A stretch of 64,000 nt of DNA from Bacteroides faecichinchillae JCM 17102 (GTDB lineage: Bacteria > Bacteroidota > Bacteroidia > Bacteroidales > Bacteroidaceae): positions 1 through 64,000 of the forward strand of contig NZ_BAKK01000011.1 in assembly GCF_000614145.1 (NCBI RefSeq), written 5' to 3'. The position numbers and the translations under genes were made by a program. Under the pieces are notes generated by a model. That model was not told where the DNA came from. It saw only the letters and a list, made by a program, of their open reading frames with translations, and did no database searches. Of this stretch, positions 27,720-38,024 are shown piece by piece; position 1 is the first letter of the stretch; each line of letters starts with the position of its first letter.

Positions 27720-28532
27720 TTAGACATGAAATTCACGATAAGGTTTATTCAAGTCCAAATAATGAAAATTATGTTGTCTCTGTCCATTTTGTTTGGGGAT
27801 AGTCATATAATCCCCGTATTTTTGTGTCAGATAGGTGTCATATTCTTGTACTCCCCATACCTCTTCTTCCTCAAAAGATATGGGAGTAGGGTTTCCCAGA
27901 ATCTCTTTGGACATAATACCTCTCATGCCATCGTCATAATCACAAACTAGAGCACTCTGGTCAAAGTCATATCGGGTCATTACTTTTTTTATAGATTCCT
28001 GCAGACCTGTTGGGGTAAACAGCTTTCTACACAATAAAGGTATCCATGAACTTGGTCCTTTGCCATGTTTGTATGGATCACGATGGATGAGGTATAATGC
28101 ACGTTTGTAAAATTCATATTTTGCAAAATGTATTCTTTGTTGAAGATGACTTTCTGGTACTCCATCCAGAGGAAAAACATCCAGGTAGATACCTCCCAGA
28201 TATTTAAGGTGCATACGTTCTATCAACGTAGTATTGGCATCTTGAATCTTAGCAAAAGGCAAAGGATATTCTTTATCATTTTCTGCACACACTGCTTCGT
28301 ATGGTTCAGGTAGCCATTTATGGGAATTTGCCATTAACAGATCATAATCTGCCCGGGGCATTCCGATGTCCAAGTCATCGTCCCATGGGATAAAACCCTT
28401 GTGACGAACGGCTCCCAGCATAGTACCTGCCATGATATAATAGCGCAAATGATGTTCTTTACATACCTTGTCGATAGCAAGTAATATCTTTAAGATACGG
28501 AGTTGTAAAGGACGTATGTCATAAGTTGCCAT
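27720..28532 (-). CDS. LicD-family phosphotransferase
   Basis: The 270-residue protein shows the LicD signature: LLAIDKVCKEHHLRYYIMAGTMLGAVRHKG then FIPWDDDLDIGMPRADYDL, with the metal-binding DDDLD. LicD enzymes transfer phosphocholine or a related group from a CDP-linked donor to surface sugars. It sits 20 bp downstream of a nucleotidyltransferase gene and a HisC-like gene, a set that could make the activated donor. The transferred group here is unknown; phosphoethanolamine is one candidate. Confidence 0.88.
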   Translation of the reverse strand: MATYDIRPLQLRILKILLAIDKVCKEHHLRYYIMAGTMLGAVRHKGFIPWDDDLDIGMPRADYDLLMANSHKWLPEPYEAVCAENDKEYPLPFAKIQDANTTLIERMHLKYLGGIYLDVFPLDGVPESHLQQRIHFAKYEFYKRALYLIHRDPYKHGKGPSSWIPLLCRKLFTPTGLQESIKKVMTRYDFDQSALVCDYDDGMRGIMSKEILGNPTPISFEEEEVWGVQEYDTYLTQKYGDYMTIPKQNGQRQHNFHYLDLNKPYREFHV

Positions 28533-28552
28533 GAGAGTCTTTCATTTTTAAG

Positions 28553-29284
28553 TTAGTATAGTTCGGCAGGAATTGATTTCTTTGCTTGTTCAAAATCTTC
28601 TATCGTGTCCAATTCTGCCGAGAAAAACTGGGTGGTATCCAATACATAAAAACAGTGTCCTTGTGGAATCAGTCTTTCAAAAGCGCGTTCATAGAAAATA
28701 TTATCCAATCCCTCTTTTTCAATCATAACTTCAAGTTCACGGAATAAAGCTTCGGTGTATAATGCGGATATCTTTTCTATACCAATAGATTCGCCTATTG
28801 CATCTGTAATGGAGCATACTTTGCTTATCTCTTTCACCTTTTGCTCGCTATCTACAATCACTTTAATTTCTTCTGCACTTAACTCGTGACAGTTGAGTGC
28901 TAAGATATTTTCTTTATCAGATTTAAGCAAGTTGGTTACAATCTGTGAGTCGAAAATAATATCGCTGTCTAATAAAAGGATGTTCTCTTTATCTACATAA
29001 GGTCGGGTGAGCCACAACGAATAAATATTATTCGTTGATGCATATTGCTCATTGTAGATAAAGGTTATTTTTTGTTGTGGATAGTGCGTTTCTAGGAAAT
29101 CTACAATTTGTTGCTGTCTATATCCAGTGACGACAACGAATTCATTAAAACCATTTTGAATCAATGCATCAAATGCCCGTTCCAATAAGCATCTTTCTCC
29201 TATCTTTAGAAGGCATTTAGGGGTTGTATCAGTCAGTGGACGTAAGCGTGAAGCTATCCCTGCGGCTAGTATAACAGCTTTCAT
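28553..29284 (-). CDS. LicC-like sugar/choline-phosphate nucleotidyltransferase
   Basis: The 243-residue protein starts MKAVILAAGIASRLRPLT and TPKCLLKIGERCLLERA, the NTP-transferase signature. LLLDSDIIFD holds the metal aspartates. Size and the neighbouring licD-like gene point to a LicC-type cytidylyltransferase making a CDP-activated amino-alcohol phosphate. A sugar-1-phosphate nucleotidyltransferase is also possible. The start overlaps the stop of the HisC-like gene (ATGA), indicating tight coupling. Confidence 0.82.
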   Translation of the reverse strand: MKAVILAAGIASRLRPLTDTTPKCLLKIGERCLLERAFDALIQNGFNEFVVVTGYRQQQIVDFLETHYPQQKITFIYNEQYASTNNIYSLWLTRPYVDKENILLLDSDIIFDSQIVTNLLKSDKENILALNCHELSAEEIKVIVDSEQKVKEISKVCSITDAIGESIGIEKISALYTEALFRELEVMIEKEGLDNIFYERAFERLIPQGHCFYVLDTTQFFSAELDTIEDFEQAKKSIPAELY

Positions 29285-30330
29285 TTAGAGGCAATTTTTT
29301 TAATTGTATCAATAACTATCCGGTTCTGTTCCGGGCGACCAAATGTGATTCTCAGATGTGTATTAATGTCCGGTTCATTCATGAATTTCACTTTATAGCT
29401 CTGTTCGCTGAACGCTGCTTGTAGAGCCTCTTTTAGTTCTATAGGATATTTGATTAGGATGAAATTGGCAACAGACTTATACACTTTAAATCCTGGAAGT
29501 ACACCAATCTCATTTTCGTATTTGGTACGATCTTCATTCATTAATTGGGCAATATTCCGGTAGTGTGCATCAGATTTTAACGCAGCAATGGCAATGTCTT
29601 CTGATATCCGATTGTATCCCAAATATTTATTACTGTATTTGCTAAATCGGCTTAGTTCCTTGCTCATGAATCCGAATCCCATCCTCAATCCCGGCAGTCC
29701 ATAGAATTTGGATAAAGTTCTTGAAATAATCATGTTAGGATATTTGTCGATTAAAGTCTTTATATAGGAGGTATCGGTTGAGACAAATGAAGCATATGCT
29801 TCATCAATCAGAACTGTAGTAGTAGAGGGTACGTGTGCCAATAATTCATTCAGTTCATCAGGAGTAAGCCCGTTGCCTGTTGGATTGTTGGGAGAAGCCA
29901 AAAGCAATATCTTCGGATGTTCCTTCTGTATCATCTCTTTTAATGCTACGAAATCATATTTAAATGTATTTCCTTCCTCGTAAAGCGGGTATTGTAGCGT
30001 ACGTCCATTCACTTCGTCGGCGATAGATTTATAATACCACCAAGAAAACTTAGGAATAAGCATTGTCTTATTGCCAACTTCTTCTGTGAGAAAATAATGG
30101 ACTGCTTGTTTTAATATATCCTCTCCTCCGTATCCTAGCAAAACTTGTGTTTCATCGATATCATATAGTTCTGATAGGTAAACAGAAAGTATACTTTTTT
30201 TCCCTTCATCATAAATCCGGGTATAAAAACATAGTTTATTTATATCGAAATTTCTTAATGCTTCTACTACTTCTTTTGATGGTTCGTAATTAAATTCATT
30301 CCGATCTAGAAAATTCAAATCCTTTTTCAT
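29281..30330 (-). CDS. HisC-like PLP aminotransferase/decarboxylase
   Basis: The 349-residue fold-type I PLP enzyme contains LLASPNNPTGNGL, TVLIDEAYASF and ISRTLSKFYGLPGLRMGF with the Schiff-base lysine. By sequence it resembles histidinol-phosphate aminotransferase and the related CobD-type phosphothreonine/phosphoserine decarboxylases. It is not in a his operon: it lies between a GT2 gene and the LicC-like/LicD-like pair, coupled by ATGA. A role making an amino-alcohol phosphate for CDP activation is therefore plausible (inference). The reaction cannot be decided from motifs. Confidence 0.8.
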   Translation of the reverse strand: MKKDLNFLDRNEFNYEPSKEVVEALRNFDINKLCFYTRIYDEGKKSILSVYLSELYDIDETQVLLGYGGEDILKQAVHYFLTEEVGNKTMLIPKFSWWYYKSIADEVNGRTLQYPLYEEGNTFKYDFVALKEMIQKEHPKILLLASPNNPTGNGLTPDELNELLAHVPSTTTVLIDEAYASFVSTDTSYIKTLIDKYPNMIISRTLSKFYGLPGLRMGFGFMSKELSRFSKYSNKYLGYNRISEDIAIAALKSDAHYRNIAQLMNEDRTKYENEIGVLPGFKVYKSVANFILIKYPIELKEALQAAFSEQSYKVKFMNEPDINTHLRITFGRPEQNRIVIDTIKKIASK

Positions 30331-30332
30331 AT

Positions 30333-31142
30333 TTAGTTTTGTATGATTCCTTTGTCACACCAAGTTGATTTCTTGGCTTTTGTCTCATTCATAATATTAC
30401 GGTTGCTATTGAGATTATCCGTTCCGTGTAATTCGTGATGGAGGTGGAACACGATTCCTGCAAATTTGATTGTGCGTTTGCGTACTCCACTGTTAATAAG
30501 CCGACATACTAGTTCGTGGTCTTCACTTCCCCAGCCGGTAATCTCTTCATTATATCCGTTAATTCTCAGCAAGTCTTCTCTCCAAAACGCCATATTACAT
30601 CCTCTGGAGTAAGATATGTCCCTTTGCCTATATCTTTGCAACAGTGGACTTAGCCAAGGCAGGTGTATTCCGTTGATTGTATTCTTCGTGCCTTTGTCAT
30701 GGATAGAAATAATATAGTTTTTTTCGGCTAACATTTTCTTTGTCAGAGCTTCCTTAATAAGTACTCGGCTACCGGTTACGAAGCTACCTTTTTGGGCAAA
30801 ATAAATATGATCCTTCACAAAATCCTTGTGCAAAACAATGTCTCCATCTATTTGTATGATATACTCTTTGGATGCTTTTGCTATTGCCCTATTGCGGATG
30901 GATGCTAATCTGAATCCTAAATCTTCATGCCAGACATGAATGATAGGAACTACGGAAGAAACAGCTAATTGATGAATTAGTTTTCTTGTGTCTTCCTTTG
31001 AACCATCATCGGCAATGATAATTTCGTCAGGAAGAACAGATTGACGTAGCACGCTCTTAACGCATAATTCTAATGCGTCGCTTCTATTATAAGTTGATAT
31101 AATTAGCGATGTCGTTATATTGCTCACCGTCGGTTTGTTCAT
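30333..31142 (-). CDS. GT2-family glycosyltransferase
   Basis: The 269-residue GT-A enzyme has LIISTYNRSDALELCVKSVL, DEIIIADDGS and the QIDGDIVL metal motif, followed by GWGSEDHELVCRL, a C-terminal motif of glycosyltransferase-2 galactosyl-type members. It is the first gene of the minus-strand run down to 25807 and a near-duplicate in layout of the GT2 at 32318-33130 (shared DEIIIADDGS-like and QIDGDI motifs), suggesting paralogy. Confidence 0.9.
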   Translation of the reverse strand: MNKPTVSNITTSLIISTYNRSDALELCVKSVLRQSVLPDEIIIADDGSKEDTRKLIHQLAVSSVVPIIHVWHEDLGFRLASIRNRAIAKASKEYIIQIDGDIVLHKDFVKDHIYFAQKGSFVTGSRVLIKEALTKKMLAEKNYIISIHDKGTKNTINGIHLPWLSPLLQRYRQRDISYSRGCNMAFWREDLLRINGYNEEITGWGSEDHELVCRLINSGVRKRTIKFAGIVFHLHHELHGTDNLNSNRNIMNETKAKKSTWCDKGIIQN

Positions 31143-31286
31143 AAATTAATTACTAAGTTAGTTAAATAGCTAAGGGGGTTATCTTAAAATCCTACAAATG
31201 TAGGTATTTTATTTGGTTGTAACAAGTGTAAAAGGCTTTTTTGCTAAATAATAGGGAGTTAGCATTCTTTCTAAAAATAATATCTT

Positions 31287-31294
31287 TATCTTTG
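31287..31294 (+). promoter_or_regulatory. -7 box of the GT2 gene at 31340
   Basis: TATCTTTG matches TAnnTTTG and lies 45 bp upstream of ATG 31340. Confidence 0.5.
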
Positions 31295-31339
31295 TACGTA
31301 ATTTTATAATAATAATACAAACTAATCATACGTTTTGTA

Positions 31340-32323
31340 ATGGAAAATCGTCAAGTAGAGGTTAGCGTGATCATTCCTAATTATAATTATGCCCGTTTTT
31401 TGCGGCAACGTATTGAATCGGTACTATCTCAGACATATACAAATTTTGAGATCATATTATTGGATGATGCGTCGACGGATGATAGTGTTTCCATCTTAAA
31501 TGATTATAGGGATAATAAGCATGTAAGCCATGTCGAAATAAATACCAAAAACACCGGAAGCCCTTTTATGCAATGGAAAAAAGGAATTCGGATGGCTCGT
31601 GGTAAATATATCTGGATAGCTGAAAGTGATGATGCTGCCGAACCCATATTCTTGGAAAAGGCCGTTGCGGCATTAAATCAATATCCTGAAGCTTCTTTTT
31701 GCTTTATAGGTGCGCATTGTATAAACGAATTCGGAAAGCCTATCTGTAAAGACTTTGATAAATGGACTTCCAAGCAGTTGCGTCATTCTTCGAGAATGGC
31801 AGTATTTGAGGGAACGGATTATATTGAACATAATCTTTATTGGCGCAATTATATTTATAATGCAAGTGGAGCTGTTTTCCAGAAATCATGTTTTGAACAG
31901 ATAAAAGGAAGTCCTTGTTTTACTATGCGCTATTGTGGCGATTGGCTTTTTTGGATTGAGATGGCTCGTCAAGGGATGGTCATAGAAATCTATGATAAGC
32001 TGAACTTTTTTCGTATTCATTCGAGTAGTACCATAGCGAATGCAAATGTGTTGGGGCAAGGTGTAAAGGAAGCAATGCAAATAGTAAGTGAAACGGAGAA
32101 ACAGCTTCCATTGATGCCAAAATGTAAGAAAAGAATAATACATGGCTCTTTTTATAAAGAAATAAAAAGAATGCGTGTTTCTGCGAATATACGTGAAGAA
32201 CTTTTAGTCAGTTATCGGGAATTGTTACAAGGAAGTCAATTGGATTACTATATTGAGCGGTTTTATAAACTAATGGCTCCTTGTCTGCCCGGATTGCTAA
32301 CGCGTATTCGCGACAGATTATAA
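31340..32323 (+). CDS. GT2-family glycosyltransferase
   Basis: The 327-residue GT-A enzyme has VSVIIPNYNYARFLRQRIESVL, ILLDDASTDDS and GKYIWIAESDDAA, typical of family 2. The central CGDWLFWIEMARQG resembles acceptor-side residues of LOS/capsule GT2s. It stands alone on the plus strand and its 3' end overlaps the convergent GT2 gene by 6 bp. Confidence 0.9.
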   Translation: MENRQVEVSVIIPNYNYARFLRQRIESVLSQTYTNFEIILLDDASTDDSVSILNDYRDNKHVSHVEINTKNTGSPFMQWKKGIRMARGKYIWIAESDDAAEPIFLEKAVAALNQYPEASFCFIGAHCINEFGKPICKDFDKWTSKQLRHSSRMAVFEGTDYIEHNLYWRNYIYNASGAVFQKSCFEQIKGSPCFTMRYCGDWLFWIEMARQGMVIEIYDKLNFFRIHSSSTIANANVLGQGVKEAMQIVSETEKQLPLMPKCKKRIIHGSFYKEIKRMRVSANIREELLVSYRELLQGSQLDYYIERFYKLMAPCLPGLLTRIRDRL

Positions 32324-33130
32324 AGGAGTAATCTTGCTTGTAATACCTTCGTTTGTCCAAGTCGTTTTCTCTTGTATAATTCTTTGCAAGATTATGCAGT
32401 GTGATGGTTCTTGTGTGCGTGGTAATTGTTTATGATAAATATGGTAAGCAATGGCTGAGAATTTTATAATTTTTTTGCTAATGCCGTTATTCACAAGCCG
32501 CCAACTTAATTCTTCATCTTCGTGTCCCCATCCTTGTAGCAGACTATTGTATCCATTTACAGCTAAAAGATCTTTTCTCCAAAAAGACATATTGCATCCT
32601 TTTACTTTTTTGCCCGATTGTTCCTTACGAGTGCATAAGGAAGCGATAGATAGAGGGAGTCGTAACGCATTCGGCATTTGTTTGGCAATGAGCTTTATTT
32701 TATGATTAAAGGATATTTTCTTTTTAGCAAGAATATCGGTACTCATGGAGGCACTTAAATTAGCACGTGTTCCTCTGATAAAGCATCCTTCTTCCATAGC
32801 ATTCAAATGATCCTCTATGAAATGCTTGTCTACTATGATATCTCCGTCAATCTGAATAATGTAATCATATCTTGCCTTTTGAATGGCTTTGTTTAGAATG
32901 ATTGCCTTACGGAATCCATTGTCTTCGTGCCACATATGGAATACTGGAATAGAGGTCTGCGAGGCAAATTTTTGAATTACAGTTTCTGTTCTTTTATCAG
33001 AACCGTCATCGGCAATAATAATTTCAGATGGTAATATCGTTTGATGCGAGATACTATGCAAGCTAAGTTCTAGTGCTTCAGGCCAATTGTAAGTGGAGAT
33101 AATAAATGATATAGCGATTCCTTTATCCAT
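32318..33130 (-). CDS. GT2-family glycosyltransferase (paralogue)
   Basis: The 270-residue GT2 enzyme has SFIISTYNWPEALELSLHSI, EIIIADDGSDKR, YIIQIDGDIIVDKHF and GWGHEDEELSWRL. It parallels the 30333-31142 protein motif by motif, including the CNMSFWRKDLLAVNGYN block, so the two probably arose by duplication within the cluster. It is convergent with the GT2 at 31340. Confidence 0.9.
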   Translation of the reverse strand: MDKGIAISFIISTYNWPEALELSLHSISHQTILPSEIIIADDGSDKRTETVIQKFASQTSIPVFHMWHEDNGFRKAIILNKAIQKARYDYIIQIDGDIIVDKHFIEDHLNAMEEGCFIRGTRANLSASMSTDILAKKKISFNHKIKLIAKQMPNALRLPLSIASLCTRKEQSGKKVKGCNMSFWRKDLLAVNGYNSLLQGWGHEDEELSWRLVNNGISKKIIKFSAIAYHIYHKQLPRTQEPSHCIILQRIIQEKTTWTNEGITSKITPL

Positions 33131-34464
33131 TGTTTAGTTGTTGTTTTGAAGTATATTCTTTCGATACAATATTCGTGATTTTTTTGGATTTGTGCAAATT
33201 CTATATAAGGTTTTTCTTTTTTTTATAATTATCCGTATTTACTAAGCACTTGTTCAAATTTGATTTAAATAACTGATTAAGAAGTTTCCGGATTGTTTCA
33301 TTCAGGATATCCTGAATGATAATATAAACAAGGATTTACTCTGTATTTCATTGTGCATGACTATTCTTCCTGGTATTTCACTCTAAGTTTTAGTACTACA
33401 AGGGGGCTAACACTGTAATATTCCAATGTAAAGAAGATACTTGTATAAAGAAAATAGTATATTTGTTAATATTATTGGGTGGATGTCTTGAACAGTGTTA
33501 AGTTTCGCTTAAGTCTTCGTCACTTTTACCAACATTTTTTCCATATATAGATGGAAACTGTCTCAAAGTAAGATGTATTTCCTCATGAATTAACTAAATA
33601 AATTTGTATTTCGAAGTGTTAATAGAATAGATCATTATTATGAGACAGGATATCATCCAGGAGGTATAGAGGGTTATAAATACTACGGTCAAGTATTAGG
33701 ATATGTATAGACTGAACCAGTTGCGAACTCTATTCCTTTATATCGAGTTTGGAATGGTATAGATCATCTTTATACAGTTGCATTTGGTCCTACTTATGGC
33801 GGTGGTCAATGGAAATATGAAGGAATAGCATACGTTCTCCCTTTGTCTAATTAATTAGGATAAAAGTGTTTTTATGTAAATATAGAATTTAAAGAAGCTA
33901 TCATATTTAATGAGTGAGACTTTAAAAAATGGTGATAAGTTTACTGTTACATATAATCAATGGGTATAATATAATAATGGCGCTTTTGGTATAATTGCTT
34001 TTCTTAATACAGTAGTTTTTAAATATTTTATTAATATTTATATACAGTAATCGATGCAAATTTAAAGCCTTCCTTTCGTAGAATTTTAGTTCTATTTGGT
34101 ACCAAAGTCTTCCGCACCACTCGAGAAACTCTCCCACATCACTAGGGTAATTCTTCCATATTTTTTAATACTTCTAGTACATCTTTTGCAAGTATTAATT
34201 TTTAATATATGCTATGCGCAATTAATATTGTGGATTCTTGATATTTACGTGTTTAACCACTATGGTAAGATACAGATATTATCAATTAAATTTGTTTTAG
34301 CATTTAAATCTCTATTATCATCTAATCTCTTGGATATTTTATTTTAATCAGAAAGTGAGATGATGTGACATATAAAATAAAAAAAATGCTTATTTTTACA
34401 TCCAATACATTTGAAACGATAGTTTAGGATAAGATAATAATTTGAATTGTAATTGTTCAATAAT
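33131..34464. other. 1.3-kb AT-rich gap with gene debris
   Basis: Apart from the DUF5648-like remnant (33594-33854), I see no supportable gene. A 19-codon frame after ATG 33910 (MSETLKNGDKFTVTYNQWV) may be more debris. Base use is very AT-rich, consistent with an insertion/deletion hot spot in the glycan cluster. Confidence 0.5.
33594..33854 (+). pseudogene. DUF5648-like repeat protein remnant
   Basis: The frame 33594-33854 reads IDHYYETGYHPGGIEGYKYY and, after a TAG at 33708-33710, PLYRVWNGIDHLYT and WKYEGIAYVLP. These are the hallmarks of DUF5648 repeats (YR-y-n ... DHlYT ... GW.YEGIa), found in exported proteins. No start codon or signal peptide remains and there is an internal stop, so this is a fragment of a larger gene. 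Without the TAG about 86 residues would be readable. Confidence 0.6.
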
Positions 34465-35547
34465 ATGATTAACAAAAGAGTCATAGCATTTTATTTGCCA
34501 CAGTATCATCCATTTTCGGAAAATAATGAATGGTGGGGAAAAGGATTTACGGAATGGAGAAATGTTGTTAAGGCTAAACCTCTTTATCGAGGACACTATC
34601 AACCACATTTGCCCGCGGACTTAGGTTTTTATGATTTACGAGTTCCTGAGGTTCGTGAGCAGCAAGCAGAAATGGCAAAAACATATGGAATTAGTGGATT
34701 CTGTTATTATCATTACTGGTTCAATGGACATCAGTTAATGCAAAGACCTTTAAAGGAAGTCCTATCTTCAGGTAAGCCCGATTTTCCATTTATGCTTTGT
34801 TGGGCTAATGAAAATTGGACTCGTGCATGGGACGGGGGAAGTCGGAATGTTTTGATTGCTCAAAATTATTCAAAAGAAGATGATCGGGCGCATATTCGTT
34901 ATTTATTGAGTAATGTGTTTAATGATTCTCGTTATATTAAGGTAGATGGCAAACCTGTTTTTTTAATCTATCGCTCGATGCTTTTTCCAAATATGAAAGA
35001 AACTATAAAGATTTGGAGGGAGGAGGCTATTCATAGTGGCATTGAATTGTATTTGTGTCGTGTTGAAACGGTCGACTGTTATGGAGAAGAGTATTTACGG
35101 GATGGATTTGATGCTGCTATAGAGTTTCAACCTTTTACCCACCAGTTGGATGCTTTTCAGAAGAAGAGTAATCCATTGCGAAAGTTTGCTTATAATTTGA
35201 ATCGTCATCTGTTTAATCGGTGCAAGAAGAGGATAGTAGACTACTCAGAATATGTAAATTATGTATCTAAAATACCATTCCCAGATTATAAAATGTATCC
35301 TGGAGTAACTCCTATGTGGGACAATACTTCTCGGAGGAAAAAAAAGATGTTTATTATGGATGGGAGCACTCCAGAAAAGTACGGTGAATGGCTTCATTCG
35401 GTAGTAGATAAATTTGTTCCTTTCAGTAAAGATGAGAATTTTATTTTTATTAATGCATGGAATGAATGGGCGGAAGGGAATCATCTAGAGCCTGATTTAA
35501 AATGGGGATTAAAGTATCTAGAAGAAACTCGAAAGGCTTTGAGATGA
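34465..35547 (+). CDS. WbsX-type (GH99-like) glycan protein
   Basis: The 360-residue protein begins KRVIAFYLPQYHPFSENNEW and WWGKGFTEWRNV, then shows GISGFCYYHYWF, CWANENWTRAWDG and INAWNEWAEGNHLEPD, the diagnostic blocks of the WbsX family (glycoside-hydrolase-99-like fold) common in O-antigen and capsule clusters. ATG 34465 is chosen over a TTG 12 bp upstream. Proposed roles are glycan transfer or trimming; activity is not established. It is convergent with the GT2-GT4 gene. Confidence 0.9.
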   Translation: MINKRVIAFYLPQYHPFSENNEWWGKGFTEWRNVVKAKPLYRGHYQPHLPADLGFYDLRVPEVREQQAEMAKTYGISGFCYYHYWFNGHQLMQRPLKEVLSSGKPDFPFMLCWANENWTRAWDGGSRNVLIAQNYSKEDDRAHIRYLLSNVFNDSRYIKVDGKPVFLIYRSMLFPNMKETIKIWREEAIHSGIELYLCRVETVDCYGEEYLRDGFDAAIEFQPFTHQLDAFQKKSNPLRKFAYNLNRHLFNRCKKRIVDYSEYVNYVSKIPFPDYKMYPGVTPMWDNTSRRKKKMFIMDGSTPEKYGEWLHSVVDKFVPFSKDENFIFINAWNEWAEGNHLEPDLKWGLKYLEETRKALR

Positions 35548-35564
35548 ATTTTTTCAAAAATCTT

Positions 35565-37902
35565 TTATTTCCATATCCAGCGGCAAGGATTTATGTATAA
35601 AAATCGATACCATATGAATTTTAAAAGAATTTTATTTCGCCATTTACTGTCAGTATAAGTGTTACGATAATCTTGCACTTCTTTAAAAGCTTGTTTAAGA
35701 GAAATCGGATTTTTAATATTGTTCTTTACAAGTTTATATTCTTTCTCTTCCATCATCTGTTTTATTTTTAACGGATGGAGTTCTCTACTTTTTTTGTAAA
35801 ATTCTAATTTTGATTGTATTTCATTTGGGTCAAGATGTGAAATGGGAAATCTACTTATTAATTTATTGTATAAATCTGCATATTCATTTGCCATGTCTTT
35901 TGTGGACTTCATTCCCTTCAGATAGTGCTTGATATTTTCAATTTTCTTTTTATATTCTTCTGAATGGTCAGATTTGATAGCTCGAATGAGTTTAAAAATA
36001 TCTTTTGACGTGCTGTTTATTGGTAAGATCCATCCGGCATCAATGGCTTTTACTCGTTCTGCAATTGCTCCTAAATCAAATGTAATTACAGGAATCTCAG
36101 AAATTAGGCTCTCTGATAGGGTGTATGAGTATGTCTCGGGCCACATAGACATTAAACAGATTAATTTAATATCATTTTCTAATAATAAGTTAGGTAGATC
36201 TTTTTGCATATAAGGACCATGAAAGATATAATTTCGTGTGCTAATATTATATCTTTTATTTCCAGCCATTCCAAAAAGATGAATTGTTATATCTGATTTT
36301 TGCGCTTCCAAAATAACTCCTTCCAAATATTTCAATCCTTTCTCCTCTGAGATTCCGCCAATGAAAGCGATATTGAATCTCTTCTGAATCTTTTTATTGG
36401 AGTAATTATAGTCCTTTTTTTTATCTATTTTATCATATCCATGTCCAATAACGTCTATTTCTATATCTTTGTATATATTCAGTATTATTTTCTTAGTACT
36501 AAAAGAAGGGACGATAATCTTTTGGGCTATTTGAAGACTTTTGTAGAATTCTTTTCTCCATAATGGAATGAAATTGACATTTTGTCTGAAATTCTGTGAA
36601 ATGCATGAACTACATCCTTTGGAATTAGTATAATCACATAAAAAAGTCTCTTTATTGAATAACTTTATAGAAGGACATAATGAGTAGAAATCATGTAACG
36701 TATATATAATAGAGATATTTTTCTCTTCCGCTACCTGAAAGATATCTAAATACATATTTTTCAGATGGTGAATATGTATCAAGTCTATCCTTAAAACTGA
36801 TAAAAGTTTTTCAATATCTTTTTTGAAAGCGTCATTGTAAAGGTTTAATGTCGTATATGGAGAATATGTTTGTGATAATATGTTCGTTATCTTGTCGGAT
36901 GAGAAGTAAGAGCTTACATAATATTTGAATTCATCAATAGAATAATAGACTATATGGAAATTGAATTCATCTCGCATATTTTCTATCAGGTCATATATGT
37001 GCAATGTTGTACCACCAATATTTTTTTCTTTTATTGTTTTGAATTCATGTATAATAATCAATATGTTCTTTTTAGAATACAGTTCAACTCCATAACGAAC
37101 ATTCTGTTGTATTTCTAAAATCGGATTTTGTTGTACGAAAGATTCTGTGTTCGCGAAGCACGAAGGATATTTTTCTTTTAATATTTGTAGGTGGGAATTT
37201 ATTAATTCGTTTTTTTCTTGTGAGAATGACTGACTCCCTTTGTGGTAAATATAGGTATTGTCGCATAGCAAGTGTCTGTATCCACCTTGTAAGCATCGAT
37301 AAGAAAAGTCATTTTCTTCACCATAGCCTTTCCCAAATGTTTTTTCATCGAAAAAAACCAATATCGTCTATTGCTTCGCGCTTAATGTACATACAGAATC
37401 CATGTGCTGTAGGAATTTCCGGAAACAAGTTCATACTACATTTTTCAACGATTTCAGCATATTCATCTACAGTTATATTGGGAGGCAATACGTTTTCTGA
37501 TAAGAAATCAGGTACAGATGCTAAAGTTGCATTGTTAGACAATGGGGTAACTGTTGCTACTGCTGATTTGCTATATGCACAATTCTGTATTTTAAGAAGC
37601 CAATTTTTTGTAACTTCTGTGTCGCTATTTAATAAAATAACATCATGTTGTGAATATTGCATACCAATATTCACTGTACCGACAAAACCTCGATTCTCTT
37701 TGTTATCTATTAATTTGATATTTAGAGCCTTATTGTTTTCTATAAAAGAATTCAATAAAGGCAAGATTCTTTTGTCCGTGCTTTTGTCATTGATAAGCAA
37801 TAAGGTATGTTTGGTAAGATCTGTATACTCTACCACCGTTTCAATACATTTCTTGACAAAATCAAACGCATTATAAATAGGTACTACAATATCGACATCC
37901 AT
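35565..37902 (-). pseudogene. GT2-GT4 fused glycosyltransferase, one frameshift
   Basis: The start is ATG 37902 (MDVDIVVPIYNAFDFVKK): the ATG at 38028 lies upstream of the promoter box at 37958-37965. The GT2 domain (DIVVPIYN, LLNSDTEV, AHGFCMYIKREAI) breaks in a run of seven As at 37351-37357 (Ts in the sense strand). Removing one restores IGFFDEKTFGKGYGEENDFS and a 778-residue protein. The C-terminal half is a GT4-type GT-B domain: YTLHDFYSLCPSI, FNIAFIGGISEEKGLKYL and PETYSYTLSESLISEIPV. Two-domain GT2-GT4 proteins usually extend repeated surface glycans. The T-run could be a read error or a phase-variable switch. Confidence 0.85.
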
Positions 37903-37957
37903 AGTTAAGATATATTTAAAGTGAAGTCTTACTACATTTAGAGTGAGCATAACGAGA

Positions 37958-37965
37958 CAAAGGTA
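37958..37965 (-). promoter_or_regulatory. -7 box of the GT2-GT4 gene
   Basis: CAAAGGTA (TACCTTTG on the coding strand) lies 55 bp upstream of ATG 37902 and downstream of the longer frame's ATG at 38028, which argues for the shorter protein. Confidence 0.55.
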
Positions 37966-38016
37966 TGAAGAAAAAATAGAAGTGCCAAAGATTGATATAA
38001 ATCTAATGGATTTTCT

Positions 38017-38024
38017 TATCTTTG
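38017..38024 (+). promoter_or_regulatory. -7 box of the GT2 gene at 38096
   Basis: TATCTTTG matches TAnnTTTG, divergent from the box at 37958-37965. Confidence 0.5.
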
